From contig NZ_BCNS01000129.1 of the NCBI RefSeq assembly GCF_001528745.1, positions 20,681-84,680 of the forward strand: DNA of 64,000 nt. Reading direction: 5' to 3'. Under the pieces are notes generated by a model. It ran no database searches. It worked only from the letters and a program-made list of their open reading frames with translations, and was not told the origin of the DNA. Of this stretch, positions 54,381 to 64,000 are shown one piece after another (the stretch's first letter is position 1; each line of letters opens with the position of its first letter). This DNA is from Marinobacterium profundum. GTDB lineage: Bacteria; Pseudomonadota; Gammaproteobacteria; Pseudomonadales; Balneatricaceae. The position numbers were made by a program, and so were the translations under genes.

Positions 54381-55061
54381 TTATTTCTCCAGCGCGCTCA
54401 GCAGTGCCTGAGCCGTGGCTTCGGATGAGCCCGGGTTTTGCCCAGTGATCAGCAGGCCGTCGGTTTCGACGTGGGAGTGCCAGTCCTCGGCTTTGGTGTA
54501 GAGGCCGCCATTGGCGCCAAGCATATCTTCCACCAGGAAGGGCACGACTTTGGTGAGGCCTACGGCGTCTTCTTCGCTGTTGCTAAAGCCGGTGACTTTT
54601 TTGCCGTTTACCAGGGGCTTGCCGTCCGCTGTTTTAGTGTGGCGCAGCACGGCAGGAGCATGGCAGACCGCAGCCACGGGTTTGCCCGCGCCATACAGGG
54701 CTTCGATCAGGGCGATGGAGTGCTTGTCTTCCGCCAGATCCCACAGAGGGCCATGGCCACCAGGGTAGAAGACGGCGTCGTAGTCGGCGGGGTTGATGGC
54801 GTCGAGCTTGAGGGTCGTGGCCAGTTGCGCCTGGGCGCCGGGGTCCTGCTCAAAGCGGCGGGTGGCATCGGTCTGGAAATCCGGCACATCGCTCTTTGGG
54901 TCCAGTGGTGGCTGGCCACCGGCGGGGGAGGCCAGGGTCAGGGTCGCGCCGGCATCCTTGAGGCCGTAATAGGGGGCCGCGAACTCCTCGAGCCAGAAGC
55001 CGGTTTTTTCGCCGGTGTCGCCCAGGCGGTCGTGGGAGGTCAAAACCATCAGAATATTCAT
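54381..55061 (-). CDS. DJ-1/PfpI family (type 1 glutamine amidotransferase-like) protein
   Basis: A 226-residue protein of the Hsp31/DJ-1 group. It starts MNILMVLTSHDRLGDTGEKTGFWLEEFAAPYY, has the conserved acidic residue in that first block, and the nucleophile elbow AAVCHAPAVL with C133 after DAVFYPGGHGPLWDL. Such proteins act as glyoxalase III, deglycase or chaperone. The start at 55061 is chosen because AGGAAG lies nine bases before it; an ATG nine bases upstream and a much longer frame are also open. It is the last of four minus-strand genes with YqhD, CurA and TetR, which points to removal of reactive carbonyls such as methylglyoxal. Confidence 0.88.
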   Translation of the reverse strand: MNILMVLTSHDRLGDTGEKTGFWLEEFAAPYYGLKDAGATLTLASPAGGQPPLDPKSDVPDFQTDATRRFEQDPGAQAQLATTLKLDAINPADYDAVFYPGGHGPLWDLAEDKHSIALIEALYGAGKPVAAVCHAPAVLRHTKTADGKPLVNGKKVTGFSNSEEDAVGLTKVVPFLVEDMLGANGGLYTKAEDWHSHVETDGLLITGQNPGSSEATAQALLSALEK

Positions 55062-55099
55062 TGTACGCATCTTCCTCGATTTGCAGAGTGTGGACGGGT

Positions 55100-56125
55100 T
55101 CAGACCCGTACGATCAGCTTGCCGAAATTGTGCCCCTGTAACAGACCGATAAGGCCCTCGGGTGCCTGTTCCAGGCCCTCGATAATGTCTTCGCGAAACT
55201 GGATACGACCGTCCTGCAGCCACTGGTTCATCTGGGTGAAGAACTCTGGGTAGCGATGGGCGTAGTCATCAAAGATGATAAAGCCCTGCATGCGGATACG
55301 CTTCACTAGCAGTGTACGGGTCAGCAGGCCAAGCCGATCAGGTCCGGCGGGCAGTTCGGTATCATTGTAGTGCGCAATCAGGCCGCACACGGGCACCCGG
55401 GCACCGGTGTTCAACAGCGGCAGTACTGCATCGAACACGGCGCCGCCGACGTTTTCATAATAGACATCAATGCCATCGGGGCAGGCGCTGGCCAGTTGGG
55501 CGGCAAAGTCCGGGTCACGTCGATCGATGCAGACATCAAAGCCGAGTTCGTCGGTGACGTAGCTGCATTTGTCGGCGCCGCCGGCAATACCCACTACGCG
55601 ACAACCCAGGATCTTGCCGATCTGGCCAACCACCGATCCTACGGCACCGCTGGCTGCAGCCACCACCAGGGTTTCACTGGCCTTGGGCTGACCTATATCG
55701 AGTAATCCCATATAGGCGGTAAAGCCCGGCATGCCCAGCACGCCCAGTGCCTGTGAGGGGTGCTGCATCTCAGGCGCAAGCTTGACCAGGGCGGTGCCAT
55801 CGGACAACGCATAGTCCTGCCAGCCGACATAGCCCTGCACCCGATCGCCCACCTTGAAGTCAGGGTGCATCGATTGTTCGACCCGGCTGACCGTACCGCC
55901 AACCATGACCTCACCCAGGGCAACGGGCTCTGCATAGGAGGGGCCATCGCTCATGCGGCCACGCATGTACGGGTCCAGCGACAGGTATTCGGTGCGTAGC
56001 AGTATCTGGCCGGCGGTGGGTACCGGGATGGCGGCTTCTTCCAGGCGGAAGTTGGCTGCCGTAGGCGCGCCCTGGGGGCGTGATGCCAGCACTATGCGAC
56101 GGTTGCTCTGTGTATTCGTGGTCAT
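55100..56125 (-). CDS. curA: NADPH-dependent MDR oxidoreductase (CurA/YncB type)
   Basis: A 341-residue zinc-free medium-chain reductase that reduces activated double bonds (enones, 2-alkenals, curcumin-like compounds) with NADPH. Family blocks are NRRIVLASRPQGAPTAANFRLEE, the LSLDPYMRGRM motif, GMPGFTAYMGLLDIGQPK, the nucleotide site VVAAASGAVGSVVGQIGKILGCRVVGIAGG, YYENVGG and GKLIVRV at the end. AAGGA lies nine bases before the start. It lies 34 bases after the yqhD-type gene and 38 before the DJ-1 gene on the same strand, consistent with one operon under the TetR regulator. Confidence 0.93.
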   Translation of the reverse strand: MTTNTQSNRRIVLASRPQGAPTAANFRLEEAAIPVPTAGQILLRTEYLSLDPYMRGRMSDGPSYAEPVALGEVMVGGTVSRVEQSMHPDFKVGDRVQGYVGWQDYALSDGTALVKLAPEMQHPSQALGVLGMPGFTAYMGLLDIGQPKASETLVVAAASGAVGSVVGQIGKILGCRVVGIAGGADKCSYVTDELGFDVCIDRRDPDFAAQLASACPDGIDVYYENVGGAVFDAVLPLLNTGARVPVCGLIAHYNDTELPAGPDRLGLLTRTLLVKRIRMQGFIIFDDYAHRYPEFFTQMNQWLQDGRIQFREDIIEGLEQAPEGLIGLLQGHNFGKLIVRV

Positions 56126-56159
56126 TGATAGTGTCCTTAAATTTCCGTTGGAGGTCAGA

Positions 56160-57317
56160 TCAGAGCGCAGCGGTCAAAATGGTGCGGCTGACATCCAGGT
56201 TGATGTTCTGGTGTTCACCCAGAGCCTTAAGGCCGTGCTTGTCGAGTTGAGCGACCACGGCATCCACCGCTTCGGGGCCCAGATCGTAATCGCCCAGACG
56301 CGTGGCGATACCGACGCTTTCGAAGAATGCACGGGTGCGCCCAATGGCCTGGTCAATGCGGGCATCGTCGTCACCTTCGGTGATATGCCACACCCGTTCG
56401 GCGTATTGCAGCAGCTTGCCGCGCTTGTCTTCGCGCTGCACCTGCAGCAGGGACGGCAGCACTATGGCGAGGGTACGGGCATGGTCGATATCGTAGAGAG
56501 CGGTCAGCTCGTGGCCGATCATGTGGGTGGCCCAGTCCTGCGGCACACCGGCGCCGATCAGGCCGTTGAGGGCGAGTGTTGCCACCCACATGAGGTTGGC
56601 GCGGGTCTCATAGTCCTGCGGTTGTTCCAGCGCTCTGGGGCCAATTTCTACCAGGGTTTGCAGCAGGCCTTCGGCAAAGCGATCCTGTGCCATGCCGCCG
56701 GCCGGGTAGGTGAGGTACTGCTCGGTAATGTGCACGAAGGCATCGACCACGCCGTTGGCGATCTGGCGCGGCGGCAGGGTAAAGGTCTTGGTGGGGTCCA
56801 TCATCGAGAACTGCGGGAATACATGCTGACTGCGGAACGGGAGCTTGTCCTGAGTGGCCTTGCGGGTGACCACACCGCCGTTGTTCATTTCCGAGCCGGT
56901 GGCGGGCAGGGTCAGCACTGTGCCAAAAGGCAGCGCCTGTTCGATGCGCTGGCCACCACTTTCCAGAATGCCCCAGGGCTCGCCGTCAAAGGGCACGGCG
57001 GCGGCGACAAACTTGGTACCATCGATCACTGAGCCGCCACCGACAGCCAGCAGGAAGTCCAGCTTTTCACGCCGTACCAGGGCAACGGCTTCCATCAGAG
57101 TCTCGTAGCTGGGATTGGGCTCAATGCCATTGAATTCAAAAACTGCCCGCTCGCCCAGCGCGGCAGTGACTTCGTCCAGAGTGCCGTTGCTGCGGGCGCT
57201 ATTGCCGCCGAGCAGAATCAGAACCCTGGCGGAGGGCGGAATCTGCTCGTTCAGCTGAGTCAGTGTGTCTTGTCCGAAGATGATGCGGGTCGGGTTGTAG
57301 AAACTAAAACTGTTCAT
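56160..57317 (-). CDS. yqhD: Iron-containing alcohol dehydrogenase, YqhD-type aldehyde reductase
   Basis: A 385-residue group III Fe/Zn alcohol dehydrogenase reducing short-chain aldehydes with NADPH. It starts NSFSFYNPTRIIFGQDTL and has the cofactor motif LLAVGGGSVIDGTKFVAAA, LTLPATGSEMNNGGV, and metal ligands in VVDAFVHITEQY and WATHMIGHELTALYDIDHARTLAIVLP. The ribosome site GGAGAG is five bases before the start. A TetR-type operator (57330-57344) lies just 13 bases upstream of the start codon, so repressor binding would block both the promoter start and the ribosome-site region. Its partners suggest aldehyde detoxification. Confidence 0.94.
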   Translation of the reverse strand: MNSFSFYNPTRIIFGQDTLTQLNEQIPPSARVLILLGGNSARSNGTLDEVTAALGERAVFEFNGIEPNPSYETLMEAVALVRREKLDFLLAVGGGSVIDGTKFVAAAVPFDGEPWGILESGGQRIEQALPFGTVLTLPATGSEMNNGGVVTRKATQDKLPFRSQHVFPQFSMMDPTKTFTLPPRQIANGVVDAFVHITEQYLTYPAGGMAQDRFAEGLLQTLVEIGPRALEQPQDYETRANLMWVATLALNGLIGAGVPQDWATHMIGHELTALYDIDHARTLAIVLPSLLQVQREDKRGKLLQYAERVWHITEGDDDARIDQAIGRTRAFFESVGIATRLGDYDLGPEAVDAVVAQLDKHGLKALGEHQNINLDVSRTILTAAL

Positions 57318-57329
57318 GTGCTCTCCAAT

Positions 57330-57344
57330 TAGACCGGTCGTCTA
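57330..57344. promoter_or_regulatory. TetR-family operator before yqhD
   Basis: TAGACCGGTCGTCTA is an imperfect palindrome embedded in AATTAGACCGGTCGTCTAT, found identically at 58102-58116 before the regulator gene. TAGAC...GTCTA half-sites are typical of NemR-like TetR repressors. Confidence 0.82.
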
Positions 57345-57460
57345 TTAAAAGGGTAAAAATAACCGCCATCGGTACAGATCAGGATGGCGGTCGTGTGTTC
57401 AGTTCGGTTGGTTTAGCTTAGCCTTTATGGGTTTAGTGCCGTCACTTCAAGGCGTTCGGC

Positions 57461-58060
57461 TTAATCTGTACCGTCTGCCAGCCCCAGGGCTGCGCGGGTT
57501 GAGCGCATGGCGGTTTTCAGGGCGCTGTCATCGCGGCGGACCTTGGTTAGCAGAGTTGCTCCCAGCCACATCTGGTACAGCGCTTCTGCCAGCTGATTTG
57601 ATGACACGCTGCTGCTGACTGAGCCATCGCTGCGGCCTTCTTCAATGCAGCGAGAGAGGCGCTCGACAATACGGCTGGTGCCCTTGTGCAAGGCACAGCG
57701 CATGGCTTCGGACAAATCCGACACCTCACCGCTGAGCTTCACCGCCAGGCACTTGCCCACCGGATCCTCGGCCAGTTGCGTTTCCATCCACAGCGACCAG
57801 TAGCCCATCAGTCGCTGGGCGGCAGGTTCGGCATTGTTGGTCAGCAAGCCGTCGAGGCGGGTCAGGTAATCGCTGAAGTAAGCCTCCAGCATGGCCTCGC
57901 CAAACAGCTCCTTGGATTTGAAGTAGTGATAAAACGAACCCTTGGGAACAGCCGCACAGCGCAAAATTTCACTCAAGCCAGCGGCGGTAAAGCCCTTTTG
58001 CAGGATCACGGGTCTGGCGGCATCAAGAATATGCTGTCGGACGGTGTTTTGGTCAGTCAT
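57461..58060 (-). CDS. TetR/AcrR-family repressor (NemR-like)
   Basis: A 199-residue regulator. The N-terminal helix-turn-helix reads RQHILDAARPVILQKGFTAAGLSEILRCAAVPKGSFYHYFKSKELFGEAML. The C-terminal ligand domain contains conserved Cys in GKCLAVKLSGEVSDLSEAMR, a position where NemR-type proteins sense electrophiles or bleach by cysteine oxidation. It precedes yqhD, curA and the DJ-1 gene on the same strand, and the same 15-bp operator lies before both this gene (58102-58116) and yqhD, implying autoregulation. Signal: probably reactive carbonyls or quinones (inferred). Confidence 0.9.
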   Translation of the reverse strand: MTDQNTVRQHILDAARPVILQKGFTAAGLSEILRCAAVPKGSFYHYFKSKELFGEAMLEAYFSDYLTRLDGLLTNNAEPAAQRLMGYWSLWMETQLAEDPVGKCLAVKLSGEVSDLSEAMRCALHKGTSRIVERLSRCIEEGRSDGSVSSSVSSNQLAEALYQMWLGATLLTKVRRDDSALKTAMRSTRAALGLADGTD

Positions 58061-58101
58061 GGGCGTGATCCTGTGTTCAGTGGGGCTAGTCTACTCACAA
58101 T

Positions 58102-58116
58102 TAGACCGGTCGTCTA
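58102..58116. promoter_or_regulatory. TetR-family operator before tetR
   Basis: Exact second copy of TAGACCGGTCGTCTA with matching AATTA/AT flanks, 42 bases upstream of the regulator's start codon; the likely autoregulatory site. Confidence 0.82.
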
Positions 58117-58497
58117 TGGTCGGGGCAAGATATAAGACGCAAGGCGCAAGGAGGGCTGCCCAAGCTGCAGGTGGGACTGGCAGGGCTTGAAAACGGTGTT
58201 AACTTGCGTGGCTACACAGGCTTTCCCGAGTAAGCTCATGGAGAAGTTTCTGTCTTACTTTCATAGGCCGCAACCTGCAAGTACCTCACCGTCGCCAGTG
58301 ATGCACTGCATATCAGTTAGCCTGCACTAAGCAAGGTATCATGACGCTGGGGGATTATTTGAGGTAAGCTATTGGAGCGACAGCACCGGGGCATGAAGTT
58401 GCTGGCATTAAAAATGCCTGACACGCTGGAAGGGCAAATCTTGTATCCTGGCCAAAACTTATTAAGTTCATCATAAAAACTACTGATACCGTCCAGA
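58117..58497. other. Intergenic gap, nothing recognised
   Basis: 381 bp between the TetR operator and the end of the receiver-EAL gene. I see no gene, strong hairpin with T-run or repeat here. Confidence 0.5.
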
Positions 58498-59682
58498 TTA
58501 ATGCTGGCCTTTCAAAGACCAGTCTTCAATCCATGCTGCTACTTCTTTCGCAGGCATTGGCTTTCCCATCCAATAGCCCTGTCCTTCATCACAACCCAGC
58601 TCTTTTAAAATATTCCACACGGCTTCGTTCTCAATACCTTCAGCGACAACGCGCATATCGAGCTTATCTGCCAGTAAAATGGATATTTCCGTGATCGTTC
58701 TGCATTCATTGTCGATAGCTAGGTTTTTAATAAATTCAAGATCTATTTTGAGCTCCGTAAAAGGTACTTGTACTAATTTTTGCAGCGAGGAATACCCTGT
58801 TCCGAAATCATCGATAGAGAGGTTGAAACCCTTCATTCGCAGGCGAGTAAGGATATCCATGTAACGTACAATATCTGACATTACAGCCGTTTCCGTAACC
58901 TCGATCACAATGTCGGACGGGGAAACTCCCAATTCTTCTGCATTGGTGGCTAATTCCTCTGGCATATCCAGCTCGTAGAGTGTTTGAGGTGATATATTAA
59001 TAGACATGCGCAGGCTAATACCTTGGGCCTGCCATTCTGCTAATTGGGAAATGGCAGCTTTGGTCACATACTCCGTGATGTCAGAAATCAGATCATGTTC
59101 TTCAGCTATGGCAATAAAGTAGCTCGGCGGAATCATCCCTTTATCAGGGTGTTTCCAGCGTAATAGGGCCTCAACACCAACCACTGTGCGATCATTAATA
59201 TTTATCTGTGGCTGGTAGACGAGCGACAATTGTCCATTAACTATTGCCGATTTTAGCTCGCCGAAGGCAGGCATCTCTGCAGGGTCGACTAATTTAGGGA
59301 CTGAATCAGGAGTATATTTTTCAAGCAAGTCTTCCAGTTCTTGCACAAGGAATGGCTTTTGCAGTGTCCCTAATACCCTCATGCCTCGTTTGGAGGCAAG
59401 TTGCTGTGCGGAGTGAAGGACTCCCCTGTCTTTGCCGCTCATGAAGATAATAGCAGCTTCACTTTTGTTATCCGCCAGAAAACGAAGTAATTCAATGCCA
59501 TCAATGACAGGCATAAATAAATCCAATACAATAATGTCAATGTCGTTTGTATAGAAATTAGAAAATTTAGACGGATCTGATACTGAACTGACATCAAATT
59601 CCATACTTTCAGCTACTTCTACAACAAAATCTGCGAAGTCGACTTCATCATCTACCACCAGAAGTTTTTTATTAAAAATCAT
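58498..59682 (-). CDS. Receiver-EAL response regulator (c-di-GMP phosphodiesterase)
   Basis: A 394-residue two-domain protein. The receiver spans ~1-125 (LLVVDDEVDF, phospho-acceptor D54 in IIVLDLFMP, conserved Lys in LQKPF). The EAL domain spans ~145-385 with the catalytic set intact: VEALLRW, SINISP, EVTETAVM, IDDFGTGYSS, LKIDLEFI, VAEGIE and the Gln in GQGYWMGKPM. It should hydrolyse c-di-GMP when phosphorylated or released by its kinase. Its start overlaps the stop of the upstream hybrid kinase by four bases (ATGA), so they form a coupled two-component pair. Lower c-di-GMP usually favours motility and biofilm release, a possible functional link to the giant surface protein in this window. 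Confidence 0.93.
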   Translation of the reverse strand: MIFNKKLLVVDDEVDFADFVVEVAESMEFDVSSVSDPSKFSNFYTNDIDIIVLDLFMPVIDGIELLRFLADNKSEAAIIFMSGKDRGVLHSAQQLASKRGMRVLGTLQKPFLVQELEDLLEKYTPDSVPKLVDPAEMPAFGELKSAIVNGQLSLVYQPQININDRTVVGVEALLRWKHPDKGMIPPSYFIAIAEEHDLISDITEYVTKAAISQLAEWQAQGISLRMSINISPQTLYELDMPEELATNAEELGVSPSDIVIEVTETAVMSDIVRYMDILTRLRMKGFNLSIDDFGTGYSSLQKLVQVPFTELKIDLEFIKNLAIDNECRTITEISILLADKLDMRVVAEGIENEAVWNILKELGCDEGQGYWMGKPMPAKEVAAWIEDWSLKGQH

Positions 59683-62600
59683 AGATCCCTCTCATCCAAT
59701 GTCTCTCTTATCCGCTCGGCAAGATCGATACTTCTGTAAGGTTTTCTAAGCATTCTATTTATTAATGTTTCTGTCCTCGGGGAGCGATTTACTTTCCCTG
59801 TAAATCCTGATGTTAATAATATTTTTACTCTCGGGTATTGTTGGAAAATAATATCAGCTAAGTCTAGGCCATTTATTTTTCCATGCATAACGACGTCCGA
59901 AAATACCAAATCTATGGTGGAATCATTTTCGAGCTCTTTTAAGGCGGCCTGTCCACTATAAGACAGTATAACTTTGTAGCCTAACGTTTCCAAAATACTC
60001 TTTGCTATAGCCGCAAGTTCCGCTTCATCGTCAACGACCAGTATAGTCTCTGTGCCTTTTGTCAGTGGGTGACTATTTTTTGTGGGAATATTACTTGAAT
60101 TAACACTGCTAGTAAGTCGGGGAAAATATAGTTTGAATGTTGTACCCATTCCCGTTTCCGAATAAACAGAGATATAGCCATGGGATCGTTGAACAAAACT
60201 ATAAACCATAGCCAGGCCTAGACCTGTGCCGCGACCTTTATCTTTAGTGGTAAAGAAAGGGTCAAATATGCTATCAATAATTTCTTTTCTCATTCCCGTT
60301 CCGTTATCGCTAATTGAAACCTCTACATATTCACCAGGTTCAATACCATCTTTGAATTCAGTATAGGTACTATCCAGAATTGAATTCTTTACTTCAATAG
60401 TCAGAGATCCGCCCTTTGGCATGGCATCACGTGCATTTAGAGACAGGTTAATCAGTGCGTTTTCAAAATCGTCGAGGGATATCTCGACCACCCATAGTTC
60501 TTCAGATAGTATTATTTCGATGTTAATGCTCGCTGTCAGTGATTTTTTTATCAAATCTTCAAAATCACAAACAGCCTTTCCAATATCAACCTGATTATTG
60601 TCGTCGGTTGATTTACGTGAGAAATTTAGAAGGCGGCGCGTCAATGAAGCTCCACGAAGGGCTGCATCCTGGGCTTTCTTTATTTGCTTTTGAAATTTAC
60701 TGCCGCTTTCTAATTGACGGTTAATTAAATCAAGATTACCTATAATGATACCAAGTAAGTTATTGAAATCATGAGCTAATCCTCCTGCGAGCTCACCAAT
60801 GGAGTCCATTTTCTGTGAGCGGCGCAGTAATATTTCAGTGTTTTTTATTTTAGTGATATCTGTATCGATAGCGATATAGCTAATAGGTTCTCCGGTATCG
60901 TCCAGCCAAGGTACTATGGTACTGGCTACCCAGTACTGACCTCCGTTTTTTTTCGTATTTTCCATTTCACCGTGCCAGGTTTGGCCACAGCTTATCGTTT
61001 CCCATATCTTTTGAAAGAACTCCGGCGGTTGTTTGTTACTGTTCACCTGATGGTAATTTTGACCTATTAATTCCTTTTGGGAATAGCCACTGATCTCACA
61101 AAACTTATCATTGACGTAGGTCATGTTGCCGTTAATATCTGCGATTCTGACTATCGCATGCGCATCCAATGCAAATTTTTGAAACGATAATTCAGCATTT
61201 GTCTCCTGCACTTTTGTAAGCATTTTCTGTGCTAGGATTTCCGCATTCTTCAAGGTCACCTCTGCCTTTTTTCGAATGGTTATATCATAGGCGAAGGTGA
61301 GTATTAGCGGTTTTCCGCCTATTGTTATAGAGCGCGCTGACATCAGCATGGTTGTACTATTACCATCACGTCGATTCAGTTGAAACTCCAGCCCGTCTAC
61401 CACTCCATCACGGCGCAGAAGCTGTTGCATAGTGACCCGCCGCACAGGATCGACCCACAGATTCAACTCAAATGCGTTGTGACCAATTATTTCCTCTCTT
61501 GAATACCCAGTGGCTTGACAGAATTCATCGCTACAATAAAGCAGGATCCCCTCGGGATTTTGCAAAGAAAGCGCCGCCGGCATCATGCTGAAGGTATTAC
61601 GAAAAAGCTCCGCAGAGCTTTGTAGCTCAGCCTTAGCTTGGTATTCTTCTGTGACATCACTAAATACCAGTACCACTCCCACGATGGCACCTGTGGCGTC
61701 GCGAATAGGTGCTGCGCTATCGGCAATTTGGTATTCCCGACCGTCCCGCGTCAGTAGCGTAGTATGGTTTGCCAAACCCACTACTTTGCCGTGTTCCATC
61801 ACCAGATGCACGGGGTTGATTGCTGGCAATCGTGTCTCGGCACTGATGATGTTAAACACCTCGCTCAAAGGGTGGTTCACTGCTTCATTCAACAACCAGC
61901 CTGTCAGTCGCTCGGCAGTGGGGTTCATACGGGTGATCTGCCCCTGGGGGTCGGTAGCAATGACTCCATCGCCAATCGAGTTTAGTGTGATCGCGAGATT
62001 TTTTTCACTCAGCCTTAACTTTTCTTCAGCGAGTTTACGCTCCTGAATAACCAAGGCAGAGGGCACTATGTAAGTAATCTTACCGGTACTGTCAAACACT
62101 GGTTGGAATGTAATATCTATCCAAAAAAAAGTGTTCTCGCCCGGCCCACGGATAAGGATATCAAAGCGACTGGCTTCGCCCTCGGCGGCAAGTTTCACGG
62201 CATCGCGAATTTTCTGCTGTGCACTGGGTGAATAGGAAAACCAATAGGAGTCAGCCACTGGCATGTTGAGTACGTCTTCTAAGTGAAGCCCGGCGGCGCT
62301 CAACGCAGGCTCGTTAGCTAGGAGTATATGCCCCTGTGGAGTTAATAGGCCAACAAAGCTACTTGGACCAAAGCCGTCTACCACATTGTGCAATAATAAT
62401 TTGCTTGCAAGCAAAGCCTCTTCAACATTTTTGCGTGTCTGCGCCATATGATTGAAAGCCCGGGCGAAAAGACCGATCTCACCCAAGTCGGTTATTTCAA
62501 GCATCTGCGAGTAGTCACCTTCACTAATTCTCTTCGCTTGTGTGGCGGCCTGTCGCAGCGGGATCGCAATCTTGCGTGCCTGCCATAGTGCGAGCACGGT

Positions 62601-63557
62601 TGTGACACACAACATAAATGCGCCGGTCACCATAAGGATTCTTTCGGTGGAGCGTACCGGTGCGAGAATCTCATCCAGCGGTGCAACAGCCATTATGCTC
62701 CAGTCCAGAGAGTCGGTAATACCGAACTCGCCCATGTCTGCATAGGCGGCTATGACCCTATCGCCGGTATGATCAGTGTAACTAAGGCTGCCAACCAGAC
62801 CTTGCTCGGAAAAGCGGCTTAACAATTGGGGTTCAATTGCAAGGTCGGGAAATTCATCGAAGGCTTGAACCGATGGATCCTCAGTTATGAGAACATTGCC
62901 GTCGTTGTCGACTATATAAACAAACTTATCGCCAATAACACCCTCATCAAAGATAGCCACTATGCGTTGGATACTCTTCAAATTGACTTCTATGGCTAAG
63001 ACTCGCGTCAGTTCGTTGTTTGTTGCATCAATAATGGGAGCAAGGAAAAGTAAACCGGGACCTGAGTCGAGTAGCTGAGCTTCCGATACTACAACATCTC
63101 CCCGTGACGCATTCTTTGTAATATAGAATAACTCTTCCGTTCCCGGAAAAAGCTCCCACAAGACCTTCCCTTGTTCGTTCTGTACTCCAGAGCTAGCAAT
63201 AATTTTTCCCGTAGCATCAATGACATCAATATCATTTATCCATAATGAGTGCGTGACGATATCGCTTAGATGTCGAATAACCCTGGACGTTTGCTCAGCT
63301 TGCAGGACCTCAGCCCCGGATATAACGCGGGTATCTATGACGCGTTCAGTGATGAAATTATTGATATTACGTACTACGATCTCTGATTTGCTAACAAGCT
63401 CTTTTGTTACCATTTCTGTCAAGGTCGAGGTGGCGCTTTTGATACTAATGATTAAAAAAATAACTAAGGGAGCTAACACAACTAACAGGGCAATTGCCGT
63501 CAGCCTGAACTGTAAAGAAGATGTTCCTAACATTGGTCGAGTACGGTTTCCACTCAT
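59679..63557 (-). CDS. Hybrid sensor histidine kinase with Cache, HAMP and multiple PAS domains
   Basis: A 1292-residue membrane sensor. One membrane helix lies near 20-42, followed by a periplasmic Cache-type domain (~45-300: [28 protein letters not shown]), a second helix (~308-330) and HAMP (~330-385). PAS units come next at ~395-510, ~520-640 ([24 protein letters not shown]), ~645-770 and ~790-905 ([32 protein letters not shown]). The kinase core has His-box GELAGGLAH929DFNNLLG and ATP-binding [36 protein letters not shown]; a C-terminal receiver carries D1221 (VFSDVVM). Phosphate may pass to its own receiver and/or to the coupled EAL regulator. Base composition is mosaic along the gene. 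Confidence 0.93.
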   Translation of the reverse strand: MSGNRTRPMLGTSSLQFRLTAIALLVVLAPLVIFLIISIKSATSTLTEMVTKELVSKSEIVVRNINNFITERVIDTRVISGAEVLQAEQTSRVIRHLSDIVTHSLWINDIDVIDATGKIIASSGVQNEQGKVLWELFPGTEELFYITKNASRGDVVVSEAQLLDSGPGLLFLAPIIDATNNELTRVLAIEVNLKSIQRIVAIFDEGVIGDKFVYIVDNDGNVLITEDPSVQAFDEFPDLAIEPQLLSRFSEQGLVGSLSYTDHTGDRVIAAYADMGEFGITDSLDWSIMAVAPLDEILAPVRSTERILMVTGAFMLCVTTVLALWQARKIAIPLRQAATQAKRISEGDYSQMLEITDLGEIGLFARAFNHMAQTRKNVEEALLASKLLLHNVVDGFGPSSFVGLLTPQGHILLANEPALSAAGLHLEDVLNMPVADSYWFSYSPSAQQKIRDAVKLAAEGEASRFDILIRGPGENTFFWIDITFQPVFDSTGKITYIVPSALVIQERKLAEEKLRLSEKNLAITLNSIGDGVIATDPQGQITRMNPTAERLTGWLLNEAVNHPLSEVFNIISAETRLPAINPVHLVMEHGKVVGLANHTTLLTRDGREYQIADSAAPIRDATGAIVGVVLVFSDVTEEYQAKAELQSSAELFRNTFSMMPAALSLQNPEGILLYCSDEFCQATGYSREEIIGHNAFELNLWVDPVRRVTMQQLLRRDGVVDGLEFQLNRRDGNSTTMLMSARSITIGGKPLILTFAYDITIRKKAEVTLKNAEILAQKMLTKVQETNAELSFQKFALDAHAIVRIADINGNMTYVNDKFCEISGYSQKELIGQNYHQVNSNKQPPEFFQKIWETISCGQTWHGEMENTKKNGGQYWVASTIVPWLDDTGEPISYIAIDTDITKIKNTEILLRRSQKMDSIGELAGGLAHDFNNLLGIIIGNLDLINRQLESGSKFQKQIKKAQDAALRGASLTRRLLNFSRKSTDDNNQVDIGKAVCDFEDLIKKSLTASINIEIILSEELWVVEISLDDFENALINLSLNARDAMPKGGSLTIEVKNSILDSTYTEFKDGIEPGEYVEVSISDNGTGMRKEIIDSIFDPFFTTKDKGRGTGLGLAMVYSFVQRSHGYISVYSETGMGTTFKLYFPRLTSSVNSSNIPTKNSHPLTKGTETILVVDDEAELAAIAKSILETLGYKVILSYSGQAALKELENDSTIDLVFSDVVMHGKINGLDLADIIFQQYPRVKILLTSGFTGKVNRSPRTETLINRMLRKPYRSIDLAERIRETLDERDL

Positions 63558-64000
63558 TATTTAAAGGCCCAAACTATTTGAGTTAAGTATCTTCAGAATA
63601 TCTGCCTTGCTGTTAGAGCTACAAGCCTACTCATTCGTAAAAATTAACTTACTGGAGTATAGCCGATAGCTAATCTGTTCATCCCATAGCATTTTTACCC
63701 AGGGAACCTCTGCTGCAACCACGGCTTTATAGCCGCCTTCATAGGTTCGCCCTGAATGAGCTTTGTCGATAGCACACTAGCAGCCTGTCTGACTTAGCAC
63801 TGATCTACTGCGGAAAAGCCGAATTTGGTCAATTTATGTACTTTTTTACTCGTCGCAGGCTCCTCGGTCTGCGACCCCGCTAAAACGGTTCTTTACACTG
63901 CGTTCCAAGTGTTAAATAGAACCACTATTCGCCTCAAAAGAGCCCAAAAACTGCCTCAAATCGGTCTTTCCCTCGCTACGACCGGTCAAGTCCGACAGGC
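63558..64000. other. Non-coding end of window
   Basis: 443 bp upstream of the hybrid kinase. It presumably carries the kinase promoter on the minus strand, but I could not identify one. No gene, repeat or RNA is recognised. Confidence 0.5.

Overview
The window looks like chromosomal DNA of a marine-type gammaproteobacterium. Most genes have about 58-60% G+C by eye. The set of TolC, CdaR, CurA, YqhD, a PykA-type pyruvate kinase, a Zur-box/FolE2 pair, a sigma-54/NtrC-controlled type III glutamine synthetase and a giant RTX protein would suit an Oceanospirillales/Marinobacterium-like organism. That placement is inferred from gene content; no rRNA or other marker gene is present.

Layout. (1) 1-2213: the 3' end of an IlvD/Edd-type sugar-acid dehydratase and an alpha-ketoglutarate-semialdehyde dehydrogenase, forming an oxidative sugar-acid pathway towards 2-oxoglutarate. 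(2) 2214-3533: a long non-coding stretch ending in a hairpin. (3) 3534-32737: seven contiguous same-strand genes. They encode TolC, a 6858-residue secreted protein (LEPR-XLL-like N-terminus, DUF4347, three RTX blocks, C-terminal HExxHxxGxxH metzincin), a DUF3467 protein, a GAF-HlyD fusion, a PqqD-like/M50/HlyD fusion, a shortened SecA-like ATPase and a second periplasmic adaptor. No HlyB-type ABC transporter is present. I read this as a candidate dedicated export and processing machine for the giant protein, and it is the most unusual system here. (4) 32759-39378: a divergent MocR/LysE pair, pyruvate kinase, CdaR and glycerate kinase. (5) 39379-40905: a non-coding repeat cluster with two copies of a ~390-bp element whose hairpins covary, and a 7-bp tandem repeat. 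(6) 40906-49273: an accessory island. It holds a nitrilase-fold protein overlapping a Rad50/SMC-like zinc-hook ATPase (candidate defence pair), a very AT-rich NACHT NTPase with pentapeptide repeats between ~150-bp direct repeats (candidate bacterial NLR), and a lone RebB-type R-body protein.

(7) 49414-51160: a divergent DUF1826/folE2 pair sharing a Zur-like palindrome (zinc starvation). (8) 51161-54368: a region with an NtrC box and a sigma-54 promoter, then type III glutamine synthetase and a strong terminator. (9) 54381-58060: on the minus strand, a TetR regulator, YqhD-type alcohol dehydrogenase, CurA-type reductase and DJ-1/PfpI protein, with the same 15-bp operator before tetR and yqhD; probably reactive-carbonyl detoxification. 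(10) 58498-63557: an overlapping hybrid sensor kinase and receiver-EAL c-di-GMP phosphodiesterase. The end of the window is non-coding.

All functional statements are read from protein motifs and gene order; no searches were run.
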